Positions 15,808-26,200 of a DNA stretch of 64,000 nucleotides are shown one piece after another. Position 1 is the stretch's first letter. Every line of letters begins with the position of its first letter. The translations under genes were made by a program, and so were the position numbers. Under the pieces are notes generated by a model. That model saw only the letters and a program-made list of their open reading frames with translations, was not told the origin of the DNA and searched no databases. Source of the stretch: Picosynechococcus sp. PCC 7002 (GTDB taxonomy: Bacteria > Cyanobacteriota > Cyanobacteriia > Cyanobacteriales > MRBY01); contig NZ_CAWLFA010000001.1 of the NCBI RefSeq assembly GCF_963860125.1, positions 2,232,001-2,296,000 on the forward strand, in the 5' to 3' direction.

Positions 15808-16635
15808 ATGGCAACTGTATTCCCCCAAGAACGACGTTTTTTAGAATTAGCCCTTGCCCAGGCGATCGCCCGCCATCAGTTGACCGTCGTTTACCAGCCC
15901 CAAGTCAATCCTCAAACGACGATGGTGACGGGATTTGAAGCTCTACTCCGGTGGGATCACCCCCAGTTCGGTTCGATTTCTCCCACGGTATTTATCCCCA
16001 TTGCCGAAGAAGCGGGTCTGATCCACGAGCTTGGGGACTGGGTCTTGCAGCGGGCCATAAAACAGTTAAAAAAATGGCATCAACAGTCCCAGCAAACCTT
16101 TCGGATGGCCGTTAATATTTCGGTACATCAGGTCACGGCTCCTCACTTCTTTGAGCGGCTCCAGGATCTCCTGGTTTCCCATCAAGTTGCGCCCCAACAT
16201 CTAGAGCTAGAGATCACGGAGTCAGTTTTGATTGAGGATTTTCAAAATATCTGCGCCGTTTTAGCATCACTGCAAAAATTAGGCGTCAAGATTGCCATTG
16301 ATGACTTCGGTACAGGCTATGCTTCTTTTAATTACACCAGGTTGTTTGGCTGGGATACCCTGAAGTTAGACCGCTGCTTCATTAAAAATTTACATTGTAA
16401 TAAAGTGAATTCGGCGATCACCAAAAATCTCATTAATATGTCCCATGATCTGGGGTTCAAGGTGGTTGCTGAGGGCATCGAACATCCAGAAGAATTGGCA
16501 ATGCTCAAGCAGTTTTGTTGTGATGAAGTCCAGGGATATTACTTTAGTCGCCCCCTCATGCCAGCTCTACTCGAAATTCAGCAGATTACGGGTGGTCATT
16601 TGATGCCTGGGGCGATCGCCTATTTAGCTGCCTGA
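15808..16635 (+). CDS. Stand-alone EAL-domain c-di-GMP phosphodiesterase
   Basis: 275 residues that are essentially one EAL domain. Catalytic signatures appear in order: GFEALLRW, MAVNISVHQ, LELEITESVLIED, IAIDDFGTGYAS, LKLDRCFIKNL, VVAEGIEHPEEL and DEVQGYYFSRPL. All metal-binding Glu and Asp and the catalytic Lys are present, so it should hydrolyse cyclic di-GMP. There is no sensor or GGDEF domain, so it is controlled by a partner or by expression. It lies between the D1' module and the surface-protein locus, and c-di-GMP often controls adhesion. Confidence 0.9.
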   Translation: MATVFPQERRFLELALAQAIARHQLTVVYQPQVNPQTTMVTGFEALLRWDHPQFGSISPTVFIPIAEEAGLIHELGDWVLQRAIKQLKKWHQQSQQTFRMAVNISVHQVTAPHFFERLQDLLVSHQVAPQHLELEITESVLIEDFQNICAVLASLQKLGVKIAIDDFGTGYASFNYTRLFGWDTLKLDRCFIKNLHCNKVNSAITKNLINMSHDLGFKVVAEGIEHPEELAMLKQFCCDEVQGYYFSRPLMPALLEIQQITGGHLMPGAIAYLAA

Positions 16636-16888
16636 GTTAAACATAGTCCGTTGCAGTAAAGCCTCGTGACAGATCACCTGTTCGATTAAGTGTGACGGTG
16701 ATTGCTCAAAATTGATCAGCAAAATTTTTCAGAGAACATAGATTCAGCGGTGACATCACGGCAATGTGCATCGGTAAATGGTAACGCCCACTATGATTTG
16801 ATTAGGCTGAAATCGTGCTGGGCGATGATTTCATGCTTTTTCCCAGGAAGAGATCTACGTTGATGTCTAGGAGCGTCGGGAATAGGAA

Positions 16889-17707
16889 ATGTTTAAGCTT
16901 GGGACAATTAGCCAATTTTTTTCGCTGTTGTATTTGGGATTAATGCCTGGGGCGATCGCCGCGCCGCCGGATGCGAGTCAAATTGTCTCCCTCACGGGCG
17001 ATCGCCTAATGATGCAGCAGGGTAGTCACCGTCAACAAGCAGCCCAGGTGGGCGATCGCCTCGAAAACCATAGCCAAAGCCTGATTGTGCCGGGTAATAA
17101 CCACTCCTTTGCGCGTCTTGTCCTGGTGGGCGATCGCCAAACCTATGACGGACTGCTTTTACAAACTGGCCCCGCCCCCCAACAGACTCAATATCGGTTT
17201 CCCTGTGTGGTTGAAGGGGGCACCATCACCCTGAGTTGGCAAAAAGGTCAGCAACGGGGCTGTGCTGAAGGTCTCCGCATTCGCCCAAACCCTGAGGGGC
17301 GATCGCCGACCCAACGCCTCAAAATCTTTGCCTATCAAATGGTGCTTTCGCCCGCCGCTGCCAGTGCTATCCCCACCGATTCAGAACTCGTCATTCAGCC
17401 CAGTGGAGAGACACCGATCTGTGTTCGCGTCACAACCCAAGACAAGCGCCAAATCGTTGAAGTGTTGTGGGGCGAAATTATCCTCAGCAGCCCCAATCAC
17501 CCCCAGGGTCTAAAAATCCGTAAGGGGACGCAATACGACCAAGGCGAACTTCAGTTTTTTGATCCGGATATTCGTCTCGCAAGCTCCGCAATGCAAGCAT
17601 TCTTTTCGGCTGCAGCTTGGTCAAATGCAGCAACTTCTACACCTTTGTCCGGCGAGATTCAAAATCACATTGACGTGATCCGCACGGCTTTTGCCACAGC
17701 ACAGTAA
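16889..17707 (+). CDS. Exported FecR-like protein, unknown function
   Basis: 272 residues with a signal peptide (GTISQFFSLLYLGLMPGAIA). The mature protein begins IVSLTGDRLMMQQGSHRQQAAQVGDRL, resembling a FecR-type beta domain, and has a possible second copy near VEVLWGEIILSSP. Two Cys (RFPCVVEG and QRGCAEG) could form a disulfide. Several HIP1 sites encode its GDRL repeats. Function is not predictable; a cell-envelope or ligand-binding role is likely. Confidence 0.55.
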   Translation: MFKLGTISQFFSLLYLGLMPGAIAAPPDASQIVSLTGDRLMMQQGSHRQQAAQVGDRLENHSQSLIVPGNNHSFARLVLVGDRQTYDGLLLQTGPAPQQTQYRFPCVVEGGTITLSWQKGQQRGCAEGLRIRPNPEGRSPTQRLKIFAYQMVLSPAAASAIPTDSELVIQPSGETPICVRVTTQDKRQIVEVLWGEIILSSPNHPQGLKIRKGTQYDQGELQFFDPDIRLASSAMQAFFSAAAWSNAATSTPLSGEIQNHIDVIRTAFATAQ

Positions 17708-17819
17708 AAGATTGCGATGCTGCCCTAATTGCTTTTTGACACCAAAAAAATACAAGAAATTCATCAAATCTTCTTTTTTTTGCTGAGTATGTTCAATTGA
17801 CAAAGAAAAATAATTGAAT

Positions 17820-18068
17820 ATGCTGAATGTTTCTAAAAAAAACCAATTGTTTAAATTTTTCATAGTAAAAATGTCTGACAAACCTAAAGGAATTTACGCA
17901 AAAGAGGTTGGAATTGCATTATTCGACATCTTCAGTCAAGCCCTCGAAGAAAAATATTTACACTTTATCTTTTCCGCAAACGGTATTAATATTCCCTTCA
18001 CAAAGTTGAGAGAAAGCTTGTTTAAATCTTTAAAAAGAGCAGCTGTGCTCGACCTAACTGACGGGTAA
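17820..18068 (+). CDS. Doubtful small ORF upstream of the surface-protein locus
   Basis: 82 codons in an AT-rich stretch. The translated product starts MLNVSKKNQLFKFF and continues KPKGIYAKEVGIALFDIFSQ. An internal ATG at 17871 would give 65 residues. There is no clear ribosome-binding site and I recognise no family. The even amino-acid composition makes it a possible but unproven gene. Confidence 0.3.
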   Translation: MLNVSKKNQLFKFFIVKMSDKPKGIYAKEVGIALFDIFSQALEEKYLHFIFSANGINIPFTKLRESLFKSLKRAAVLDLTDG

Positions 18069-18217
18069 TCTGAGGAAGCAAGCTGACAGGCAATATGAAA
18101 TCGTTGCTTATTTACACAAAACCAACAAGTTAATTTTCATACTATGGCGCTCGCAAGAGAGTAGGGCTTCTTGTCCGCTCTTGACTGTTAGCGAATTTTT
18201 ATTTGAGGAATTTTTAA

Positions 18218-20947
18218 GTGAACAATCAAGTTTGGCGATCGCCAAAGTGCAAAACCCCCAGAAAAAATACGATCCGTAAGCTCGCTAGTCCCTTGGTGAT
18301 TGCGGGCCTCATGGCCGCCGGTCAATTCCAGCTCATCCCCCAGGCGATCGCAATTGGCACAGCAGCAGATACAGACATCATTAACAAAGCCACCGCGACT
18401 TACAATGATCCTGCAAATCCAGGGGTTCCTCTAAACGCAGAATCTAATACTGTCACTGTTACCGTTGCAGAGGTCGCAGGTTTAACTAACGTTCCCGCAG
18501 GGATTGTTGATGAAAATGGCGGTAGTATCAACTCCAATGACATTGTCAATTACGACTTTTTATTGACAAATACAGGAAACGCGACAAATAATATCGAGAT
18601 TCCATTCGCTGCCATCACAAACCCCGATGGAAATCTAAGCGTTACTGGTTTTCTCGTTGACCTCAACAATGATGGGGATTTCGATGATACTGGTGAAAGT
18701 AATTCAGGAAATCCGTTTACAACTGACGTCACAGCTACAGGTATTGCAGCTGATGCTTCTGTTAAGGTTCGTGTTGTCACCACTGTAAATTCCGGCCTGG
18801 GAGCAAGTGAGCCTGTCGCGATCCAGCTTGGTAATACCCCGCCTAATGATAATAGTGCTGGGACTCAAAACCAGTCTTATGATGCTGATGGTACAGTTGA
18901 TGATGTTTTCACAACCGCAACTACACCAGTTAATGGACAAAGAGAAGCTGCAGCCCTCCAAAGTAGCGCAACCTCTCAGTCTGTTACACCATTAGCATTA
19001 GCGACAGTTCTCAAAACCCGTGCTGCCTATAATCCAGCAACTCCAGCGACAACCGATGACACAATTACCTATCGTTTAGATTTTCGGGTTGAAAGTAGTT
19101 CTCCCAATTCTTCCTTTACCCCCACCAACCTAGAAGGTACAACCATTCAGCTTTCTACTGCGGCTAATGGTTCTAACCCTGTCGATGTACAGCGCATTCT
19201 CGTCTCTGATGCGATTCCTGAAAATACAGAACTGACAAATACCCCACCAACTGCTCCGGTAGGCTGGAAAGTTGTTTATAGTACGAGTGCGACCACAACT
19301 CGAACAGTTGGTGGGAGTACAGCTACTGCCCCCGCAGCTGCAGTCTGGCAAACAGTGGCTCCAGCTAGTTTGGCATCAGTCGAACGGATTGGTTGGATTT
19401 ATGTTGGTCCGAGTAATGTTGCTGACAGTACAGTTTCTGGCCCAACTCTTGCAGCTGGTAGTGCCACCACTGGCGATGCGAATGGTTTCCGTTTCCAAGT
19501 TGTTACCAGTGGTCTAACAGCAGGTGGAACGATCGCCAACATTGCCCAAGCCTTCGGTGAAACGGTTGGTGATCCGAACAACGAAGTTGTTTACGATGAA
19601 TCTGGTGACCAAAACCCGAACAACTTTAACGACGATGACACACCTCCAGATCCCACCGGGACGAACTATGATCCTGTAAATGATACTGGTGTCGCAGATC
19701 CCGCTAACCAAGACACAGATAACAACAACAACAACACAGGTACTGGCCCAGAAGGTGAAGCAAATGTCTTAGCGATTACACCTCCAGGGGCAATCCTAAA
19801 CGGCCCGCTAAATCAACCTGGCGCTGTTGGCCCGACAAACAACAACGATGACTTTGTCAATAAGTCTAGTCTTGCTCTTGAAGGCGGCGGCACCCAAACA
19901 GCAACTCCAGGACAAACCTTCAATCCGGCACCAGTTGTTTTTAACAATACCTTCCAGAACCCATCAAGCAACGCTGGAGAACTAGACACAGTTCGTCTAC
20001 TTCCCCTTGCCCCGAATAATACTGCCGTTCCAGCCACAACTCCCGTGCAAGAAGCGACAGATATTCCTGATGGCACTCGTGTAACGATTACAGTGGGTTC
20101 CAGTAGTGCTGCTTATGATTATGACAATGCCACTGGTTACACATATGTCGCCAGCTCTGGGACTGGGCCAAACTTTGATGGGACAGCAAACACCCTAAAA
20201 TTTGACAATATCAGTCCTGGAGTTTCCATCAACTACACAGTCACCATTGATCTACCGGCAGGTTCCCAATTATCTGCGGATCGCTTTAGTGCAAACGGTG
20301 TAAGTCGTGCCGGTTATTCTGTCCCAGTTGTTGCTTTTGTTGATAACAATAATTCTGGCGCATTTGAGTTCTCAACAACGCCTTCGTCAAATAATGACAA
20401 CGTTTTCAACATCAAGATCGACCGCTTGTACCTTGGTCACCTCGCTCTCTTAAAAGAGCAACGGGTATTAAATCCGAATGAAACGGTTGATACTGATTGG
20501 ACAACTAACCCAATTGCTGATGTTGAACCCGGGCAGTTCATCGAGTACCGCATTTCCTATGTGAACTTCTCAACACCCTCTACTACAGGTTCGTCTGGGA
20601 ACGTCACCCTCGGCATCAGTAATTTAGTGATTACTGAGGATGGCACAACTGGAACCTTCGTTCCTGGTGGTACTGCTATAGCGCCGCCTGGTAATGGAAC
20701 GGCGAATAACTGGGCCTTACCACTATCGACTCCCTCAACGACTCACCAACAGAATACTTCTGCAACTCTAGGAACACTACAGTATTTCAATGGTGTGACT
20801 AATCTGGGCAATTTAGACCCAGCAGATGGAGCGACGGTAACACGCTACGTCAATAGTGTTGGCACTTTGACACCTGACACAGCAGTGACACCGGGTACTG
20901 CTTCGACTTACCAAGGCAGCTTCATTTTCCGTCGTGTTTTGAACTAA
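18218..20947 (+). CDS. Large secreted surface protein with Ig/DUF11-like regions, first gene of surface locus
   Basis: 909 residues from a GTG start with GAGGAA upstream. A Sec signal (SPLVIAGLMAAGQFQLIPQAIA) precedes a Thr/Asn/Gly/Pro-rich mature protein with few charged residues. Repeated statements of the DUF11 type occur, such as IVNYDFLLTNTGNATNN and GQFIEYRISYVN. Acidic DXNXDXD loops (DLNNDGDFDD; VDNNNSGAFE) suggest calcium binding, and a very Asn/Asp-rich segment lies at about residues 465-515. It has no anchor motif. HIP1 sites occur only in the signal region. It is probably displayed at the outer surface with the genes that follow. Confidence 0.75.
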   Translation: MNNQVWRSPKCKTPRKNTIRKLASPLVIAGLMAAGQFQLIPQAIAIGTAADTDIINKATATYNDPANPGVPLNAESNTVTVTVAEVAGLTNVPAGIVDENGGSINSNDIVNYDFLLTNTGNATNNIEIPFAAITNPDGNLSVTGFLVDLNNDGDFDDTGESNSGNPFTTDVTATGIAADASVKVRVVTTVNSGLGASEPVAIQLGNTPPNDNSAGTQNQSYDADGTVDDVFTTATTPVNGQREAAALQSSATSQSVTPLALATVLKTRAAYNPATPATTDDTITYRLDFRVESSSPNSSFTPTNLEGTTIQLSTAANGSNPVDVQRILVSDAIPENTELTNTPPTAPVGWKVVYSTSATTTRTVGGSTATAPAAAVWQTVAPASLASVERIGWIYVGPSNVADSTVSGPTLAAGSATTGDANGFRFQVVTSGLTAGGTIANIAQAFGETVGDPNNEVVYDESGDQNPNNFNDDDTPPDPTGTNYDPVNDTGVADPANQDTDNNNNNTGTGPEGEANVLAITPPGAILNGPLNQPGAVGPTNNNDDFVNKSSLALEGGGTQTATPGQTFNPAPVVFNNTFQNPSSNAGELDTVRLLPLAPNNTAVPATTPVQEATDIPDGTRVTITVGSSSAAYDYDNATGYTYVASSGTGPNFDGTANTLKFDNISPGVSINYTVTIDLPAGSQLSADRFSANGVSRAGYSVPVVAFVDNNNSGAFEFSTTPSSNNDNVFNIKIDRLYLGHLALLKEQRVLNPNETVDTDWTTNPIADVEPGQFIEYRISYVNFSTPSTTGSSGNVTLGISNLVITEDGTTGTFVPGGTAIAPPGNGTANNWALPLSTPSTTHQQNTSATLGTLQYFNGVTNLGNLDPADGATVTRYVNSVGTLTPDTAVTPGTASTYQGSFIFRRVLN

Positions 20948-21052
20948 CTCTTTATGCCCTCAAGTTTCCATGCTTCGATTACTACCGTCGAGGCATGGAC
21001 AGGGGGCTGCTGTAAAAATTTCATGTTGCTAGTAGACAAAGGTCTTTTGACG

Positions 21053-21613
21053 ATGAAACGTTCCTCCCTACCTTTCTTTGGAGTTGGTCTCGCTCTTACT
21101 CTGAGTTTTGCTCCCCTTCATATTTCTCCTCTGACTCCCCAGTCTGTCCTCGCCCAAACCCAGCAGAACCTTGATGTTGAGCTAGCTGGCCATCTGCGGG
21201 TAATCGAAAAAAATTGGCGTGGTGAACAAAAAGTTGCCTGGCGTAGCCTAGAGGGTGGTTTTATGCGGCCCGCCCCCAGGGTCAAACCCGGTGACACCAT
21301 TCGCTACACCGTCAGCGGCAATAACCGCACCGAACAACCCATTTCCGGTCTCGTCCTTACCGATGATCTGCCCGCCAATACTGTCTATGTGATGGGGTCA
21401 GCGGCCTCTGTGGGTGGCGCAACAATCACTTACAGCATCGATGGCGGCAAAACCTACAGTGCCAACCCGACGATTCGCGTCACCTTGCCCGATGGTCGTG
21501 TGGAAACCCGCCCGGCCCCAGCGGAACGCTATACCCATGTGCGTTGGACTTTCCAAAATGCTGTCCCTGCAAGGGCTAGCGTGAATGGCCAGTACCAAGT
21601 CCGCGTTCAATAA
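21053..21613 (+). CDS. Small exported DUF11-domain protein
   Basis: 186 residues from ATG 21053, where a signal peptide starts (MKRSSLPFFGVGLALTLSFA to VLAQTQQ). The mature part is one DUF11 module: VKPGDTIRYTVSGNNRTEQP and LVLTDDLPANTVYV, ending in a beta-rich VRWTFQNAVPA. An upstream in-frame start at 20954 would place 33 extra residues before the signal. It lies 105 nt after the 909-residue gene and 60 nt before the next DUF11 gene. It may be a periplasmic or surface subunit of the same system. Confidence 0.75.
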   Translation: MKRSSLPFFGVGLALTLSFAPLHISPLTPQSVLAQTQQNLDVELAGHLRVIEKNWRGEQKVAWRSLEGGFMRPAPRVKPGDTIRYTVSGNNRTEQPISGLVLTDDLPANTVYVMGSAASVGGATITYSIDGGKTYSANPTIRVTLPDGRVETRPAPAERYTHVRWTFQNAVPARASVNGQYQVRVQ

Positions 21614-21673
21614 ACGTCAAACATTCACTGGTCTTTACTTTTTTGGAGGCCTTTGTCGGCCAGAGTCTTTTTA

Positions 21674-23215
21674 ATGCCTAATTTTCTTGACCATTCACGA
21701 CTAATCCTCAAGCGATCGCCACTGGCGATCGCCCTAGTTAGCGTTGGCTTGAATTTAGGTATGCCTTTGGTTTTGGCCCAGTCCCTGGAGACAGTAGAGA
21801 ATATCACCCTCTTCAACCGGGCCGAAGCCAGTTACCAAATTGAGGAGAATGGCCCAGCCGCAAATATCACCAGTAACCAAGTGATCCTTGGCTCTGGTAA
21901 TCCGCCACCGCCACCACCACCTATTGATCCCTTTGGCCGTATCCTCGGCTGTGCCGGAGAGCCCTTGGACAATTACAGCGGTTTTTTGGTGGGACTCTAT
22001 GAAGCTGATGGCCCCTTACAAACTGAAATTGGCGCGTTGCTTACCCTCGATCCGCTCACTGGGTCAGTGCCGCTTCCTCCTGGGGTGGTCAATGTCAACG
22101 AAGAGAACGCTAATCCCTTTGACCTTGGCATCACCGAGACCCTAGGCGACCCGGATTTTCGGGGTCAATTTAATTTTTTCCTACAACCTGGCCAAATTAA
22201 TGTAGGGACTGTTTATATCTTGGTGATTCGGCCACCGCTTGGCTCGTTCCTGGATGAGCGCCGGATCCAAATTCGGATTACAGCAGTTGCGCCAAATTCT
22301 TTTACCTATGTAGCCAACGCCCTCGATGGTCTTCCCCTGAGTCTCGATAATCCGACTCTAATGAGCCAGGAGATCACTGTTCCTAGAGCGGAAACGAGTG
22401 CACTGGTTATCTTTACCACAGCGGTGATCTCAGTTTGCCAAAACGAAGCGATCGCCATCCAAAAAACCGCTGACCGGGCCACTGTTGAACCAGGGGGCAT
22501 TGCTGTTTATCGCCTGGGTATCCGCAATCACAGTACCACGACCCTAGAAAATGTCGAAGTGCGCGATCGCCTTCCCCTCGGCTTCCGACTTATCGAAGAT
22601 TCCGTGCAAGGGATCATTGGCGAAAATCCGGCGATTCTGGAAACCCAGGTAAATGGTCGAGATATTACCTTTACATTTCAAGAGCCCTTACCCGGTGGAA
22701 CCCCTCCCGAAAATAACCCCCTGGCCCGCATTGTCTATGCCGTAGAAATTACCCCCGATGCCCTGCGGGGTGATGGGCGCAATATTGCCTTTGTCGAAGG
22801 CGATCGCCAAGACAACAATTTCACTGTTCGGGATGGCCCCGCTGTTTACAACGTGGGGATTCGCAACGGCTTAATTTCCGACCTCGGCACAATCATTGGG
22901 CGAGTCTTTGAAGACAAAAATTTCGATGGGGAACAACAGTATGGTGAACCCGGCATTCCCAACGCCGTGGTCTTTATGGAAAATGGCAACCGCATTGTCA
23001 CCGATGAAAATGGCCTGTTTTCCGTCGCCAATGTTCTCCCCGGTTGGCATACGGGCGTTCTGGATCTGACCAGCGTCCCTGGCTACGCCCCCGCCCCCAA
23101 CAAAAAATTCATTGCCGAAGACCGCACCTATAGCCGCACAGTGCGCCTCGAACCCGGTGGCATGGCCCGGATGAACTTTGCCGTAACGCCTTTAATCCCT
23201 GGAGAAGACGAATGA
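21674..23215 (+). CDS. Exported DUF11 / SdrD-B-like protein coupled to the barrel gene
   Basis: 513 residues from ATG 21674; a TTG at 21653 nearer a GGAGG is an alternative. A signal peptide ends near LGMPLVLAQ. Next comes a globular part with a Pro run (GNPPPPPPPIDPFG), then a DUF11 module at about residues 260-375 (VEPGGIAVYRLGIRNHST; VRDRLPLGFRL), then an SdrD-B/Cna-B-like module at about 400-465 (GRVFEDKNFDGEQQYGEPGI; VTDENGLFSV) with a calcium-binding-like DXNXDG loop. Its stop overlaps the start of the barrel gene (ATGA), so the two are translationally coupled. Confidence 0.8.
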   Translation: MPNFLDHSRLILKRSPLAIALVSVGLNLGMPLVLAQSLETVENITLFNRAEASYQIEENGPAANITSNQVILGSGNPPPPPPPIDPFGRILGCAGEPLDNYSGFLVGLYEADGPLQTEIGALLTLDPLTGSVPLPPGVVNVNEENANPFDLGITETLGDPDFRGQFNFFLQPGQINVGTVYILVIRPPLGSFLDERRIQIRITAVAPNSFTYVANALDGLPLSLDNPTLMSQEITVPRAETSALVIFTTAVISVCQNEAIAIQKTADRATVEPGGIAVYRLGIRNHSTTTLENVEVRDRLPLGFRLIEDSVQGIIGENPAILETQVNGRDITFTFQEPLPGGTPPENNPLARIVYAVEITPDALRGDGRNIAFVEGDRQDNNFTVRDGPAVYNVGIRNGLISDLGTIIGRVFEDKNFDGEQQYGEPGIPNAVVFMENGNRIVTDENGLFSVANVLPGWHTGVLDLTSVPGYAPAPNKKFIAEDRTYSRTVRLEPGGMARMNFAVTPLIPGEDE

Positions 23216-26200
23216 AAAAACGCTTCTCCGTTCCCCTAACAACATTAATTTTGGCCCTCAGCGGTTGGTTTACCGAAGTAACGGCCCAAACGCCAACGGT
23301 GACAACGGCTGAAATCAGTGGGGTTGTAACGACTCTGACGGAAACAGGCCCCCAGGAAACTGAGTTTCAAGCGATCCTCAATAAACCGTCTGCGGCGAGC
23401 GAGATCCAGGGAGAAATCCTACTGGCCCAATCATCCCCGACTGTACCCGTGGCGACTGAAGCGCTAGACAGTCGGGAGACTCTGACGCCGGTCATTGAAT
23501 CTACTCCAATACCAACGGCGATCGCCCAACCCACGGTGCAATTTATTAGCCCTGGGTCGGGGACAATTTTAGAGAAAAATGCCAGTGCCGTCGTGATCGA
23601 AGTCCCCACGGGCAGCACTACCACCCTCAGCGTTAATGGTGTCGAAATTGACTCGAATCAAATTGGCCAACTGGAAACCAACGGTAGCACAGGGATGGTG
23701 CGTCAAACCTGGTATGGGGTGATTTTTAGCCCTGGGGAGAATACCCTCAAGGCGACGACCACCCTCAATGGCACCACGGTCAGCAACGCAATTCAGGTGC
23801 AAGCCCCTGGGGATGTGGCAAATTTACAGCTTTCGACCGTTGAAACGCGAGTCCCCGCCGATGGGCGATCGCCTGTGACAATCCAGGGGATATTGCTCGA
23901 TAAAAATGGGAATCGGGCCAGTGGGGGCGGTCGGATTACCCTCGAAGCCACCGCCGGCGAATTTCTTGGGGAAGATGCCGGGCCTGAAGCACCGGGTTTC
24001 CAAATAGATGCCAAGGATGGGGAATTTACTGCCACCCTCCAATCCTCCCTTGACAGTGGCCCTGTCCAGATTCGCGCCCGCCTCTTTGAACTAGAAGCCT
24101 ATACCCAAGTCCAATTTGAAACCGCCCTCCGTCCTAGCCTGTTGACGGGGGTAATCAACCTCCGGGTTGGGGCAGACAATACAGACTATTTCAGTAGTTA
24201 TCGCGATTTCCTCAACCCTGATGCTGACGGCGATACCGTCATTGATGTGGATGGCGCAGCCTTTGCCACAGGTACGATTGGGGATTGGCTCTTCACCGCG
24301 GCTTTCAATGGCGATCGCCCCCTAAATGAAGCCTGTGAAACCTGTACCAATCGCCTCTTTCGCGCCGATCAAGTTTCCGAACAACCCTATCTCACTTACG
24401 GCGATAATTCCACCGTCCGCAACCTGACCCCCTCCCAAGACAGTCTCTACCTCCGCCTCGAACGCACTCCGGATATTGAAGGCGCAACTGACCCCGACTA
24501 CATCATGTGGGGGGACTACGGCACAAGTGCGGAATTTGCCACCGCTTCCCAGGAGTTCACTGCCCTCAGTCGCCAACTCAACGGCGCGAAACTCAACTAC
24601 AATTTCGGCGATCTGCAAATTTCTGCCCTTTATAGCCAGGGCGGACAAGCCTTCCAGCGGGATACCCTCCTCCCCGATGGCACGAGCGGTTTTTATTTCC
24701 TCACCCAACGTCTGGTTGTCCCCGGCAGTGAAGAAGTGTACTTTGAGCTAGAGGAACTTGAACGACCCGGTACGATTATTTGGCGCGATCGCCTATTCCG
24801 GGGCCAAGATTACGAAATTGACTACGACCGAGGCAGCATTGTCTTTAACGATCCTGTACTACGCACAGAAATAGGCGACAACGGCGAAATTCTTGTGCGG
24901 CGGATTGTTGTCACCTACCAAAATGAAAGCGGTGAAGACAATAAAGTATATGCCGGACGACTACGCTACCATTTCAACCGCGACCCAGGGCAAGCCAGTT
25001 GGATCGGGGCGACCTACTTCCGTGAAGACCAAGGAGAGCGAGATCTCGAAATTTATGGGGTTGATGCTCAAATTCACCTCGGTGAAAACTACAAATTTAT
25101 TGGTGAATACGCCCAGAGCCAAAATAGTTCCGCCGAATTAGGGAATGTTTCCGGTTCCGCTTACCGCTTTGAATTGGATGCTAAATTTGCCGATGGTTTT
25201 ACCGGGCGGGCCTACTATCGCCATGCCGACACCGGTTTTGCTAACCGTTCCACCATTAGTTTTGTCCCCGGCCAGACTCGCTATGGCGTTGACCTGAATG
25301 CCCAGCTCTCCCCCAGCACCCAACTGCGTTTTAACTACGACCACGAAAAAAATCAGGGGGTGAATATTCGCCCCATCGTTACCCTCGGTGATCTGATCAA
25401 CGCCGGCCAAGAGGGGATTCCCACTGGACTGGTGGACAACGAACTCACCACCATCACCGCCGGCCTCGCCCAGCGTTTCGGCAAAGCGAATCTGAATGTG
25501 GATTTGTTATTCCGCGATCGCCTTGATTATCTCAACCCTGAAAACGATGGTAGCTCTACCCAACTGCGTACCAATTTCACAACGCCCCTCAGCGATCGCC
25601 TTAAACTGCGCCTCCTCAACCAAACCACCCTCTCGGCGGAATCTGATGCCGTATTTAGCGATCGCAGTCAAATTGGCCTGGACTGGAAGATCGCCCAGGG
25701 CGTCAACCTAAACCTGAACCAAAACTGGTACCACAGCGGTACCCTCGCTGGCCAAAGCACCACCAGCATCGGCTTTACTGGCGAATACAAACCCTGGCAC
25801 AACACCATCCTCAGCGCCCGTTATGACATGGAACGCTTTAGTACAGGGATGCAGGATGCAGCGACCTTTGGCATTAAACATAACTGGGCCGTCTTCAAAA
25901 ATTTTGACCTCGATTTTGCCTACGAGAAAGTTGTGGGTAATCTTTTTGTGGGTAGTGATGGCGCAGTGGGTCAAGGGGCATCCCGTTCGACCGGCCTACG
26001 TGGGGGCGATAGTCTGAGTATCCGGGGCCGCTATCGAGGTGGGGGCGATGGGGAAAATTTCCAAGCCGAAGCGGGCTACGAATTCCGCAATACCAACGGC
26101 AGCAGCACCAGTAACATCACAGCTTCTGTCCGGGGCAAACTATCGCCATCTCTGACAGCCCTCGCTAATTTTGACCGACGTTTCGCCGCAGGCCAAGCCA

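Noticed and set aside
15518..15808. Possible hairpin at about 15635-15655 (TGAATTC TTA GAATTCA) as a terminator or regulator
   Set aside because: Short A/T-rich arms without a T-tract; likely chance in AT-rich DNA.
16650..16800. CRP-like sites (GTGA..TCAC) before the FecR-like gene
   Set aside because: The half-site spacing is wrong for the TGTGA-N6-TCACA consensus.
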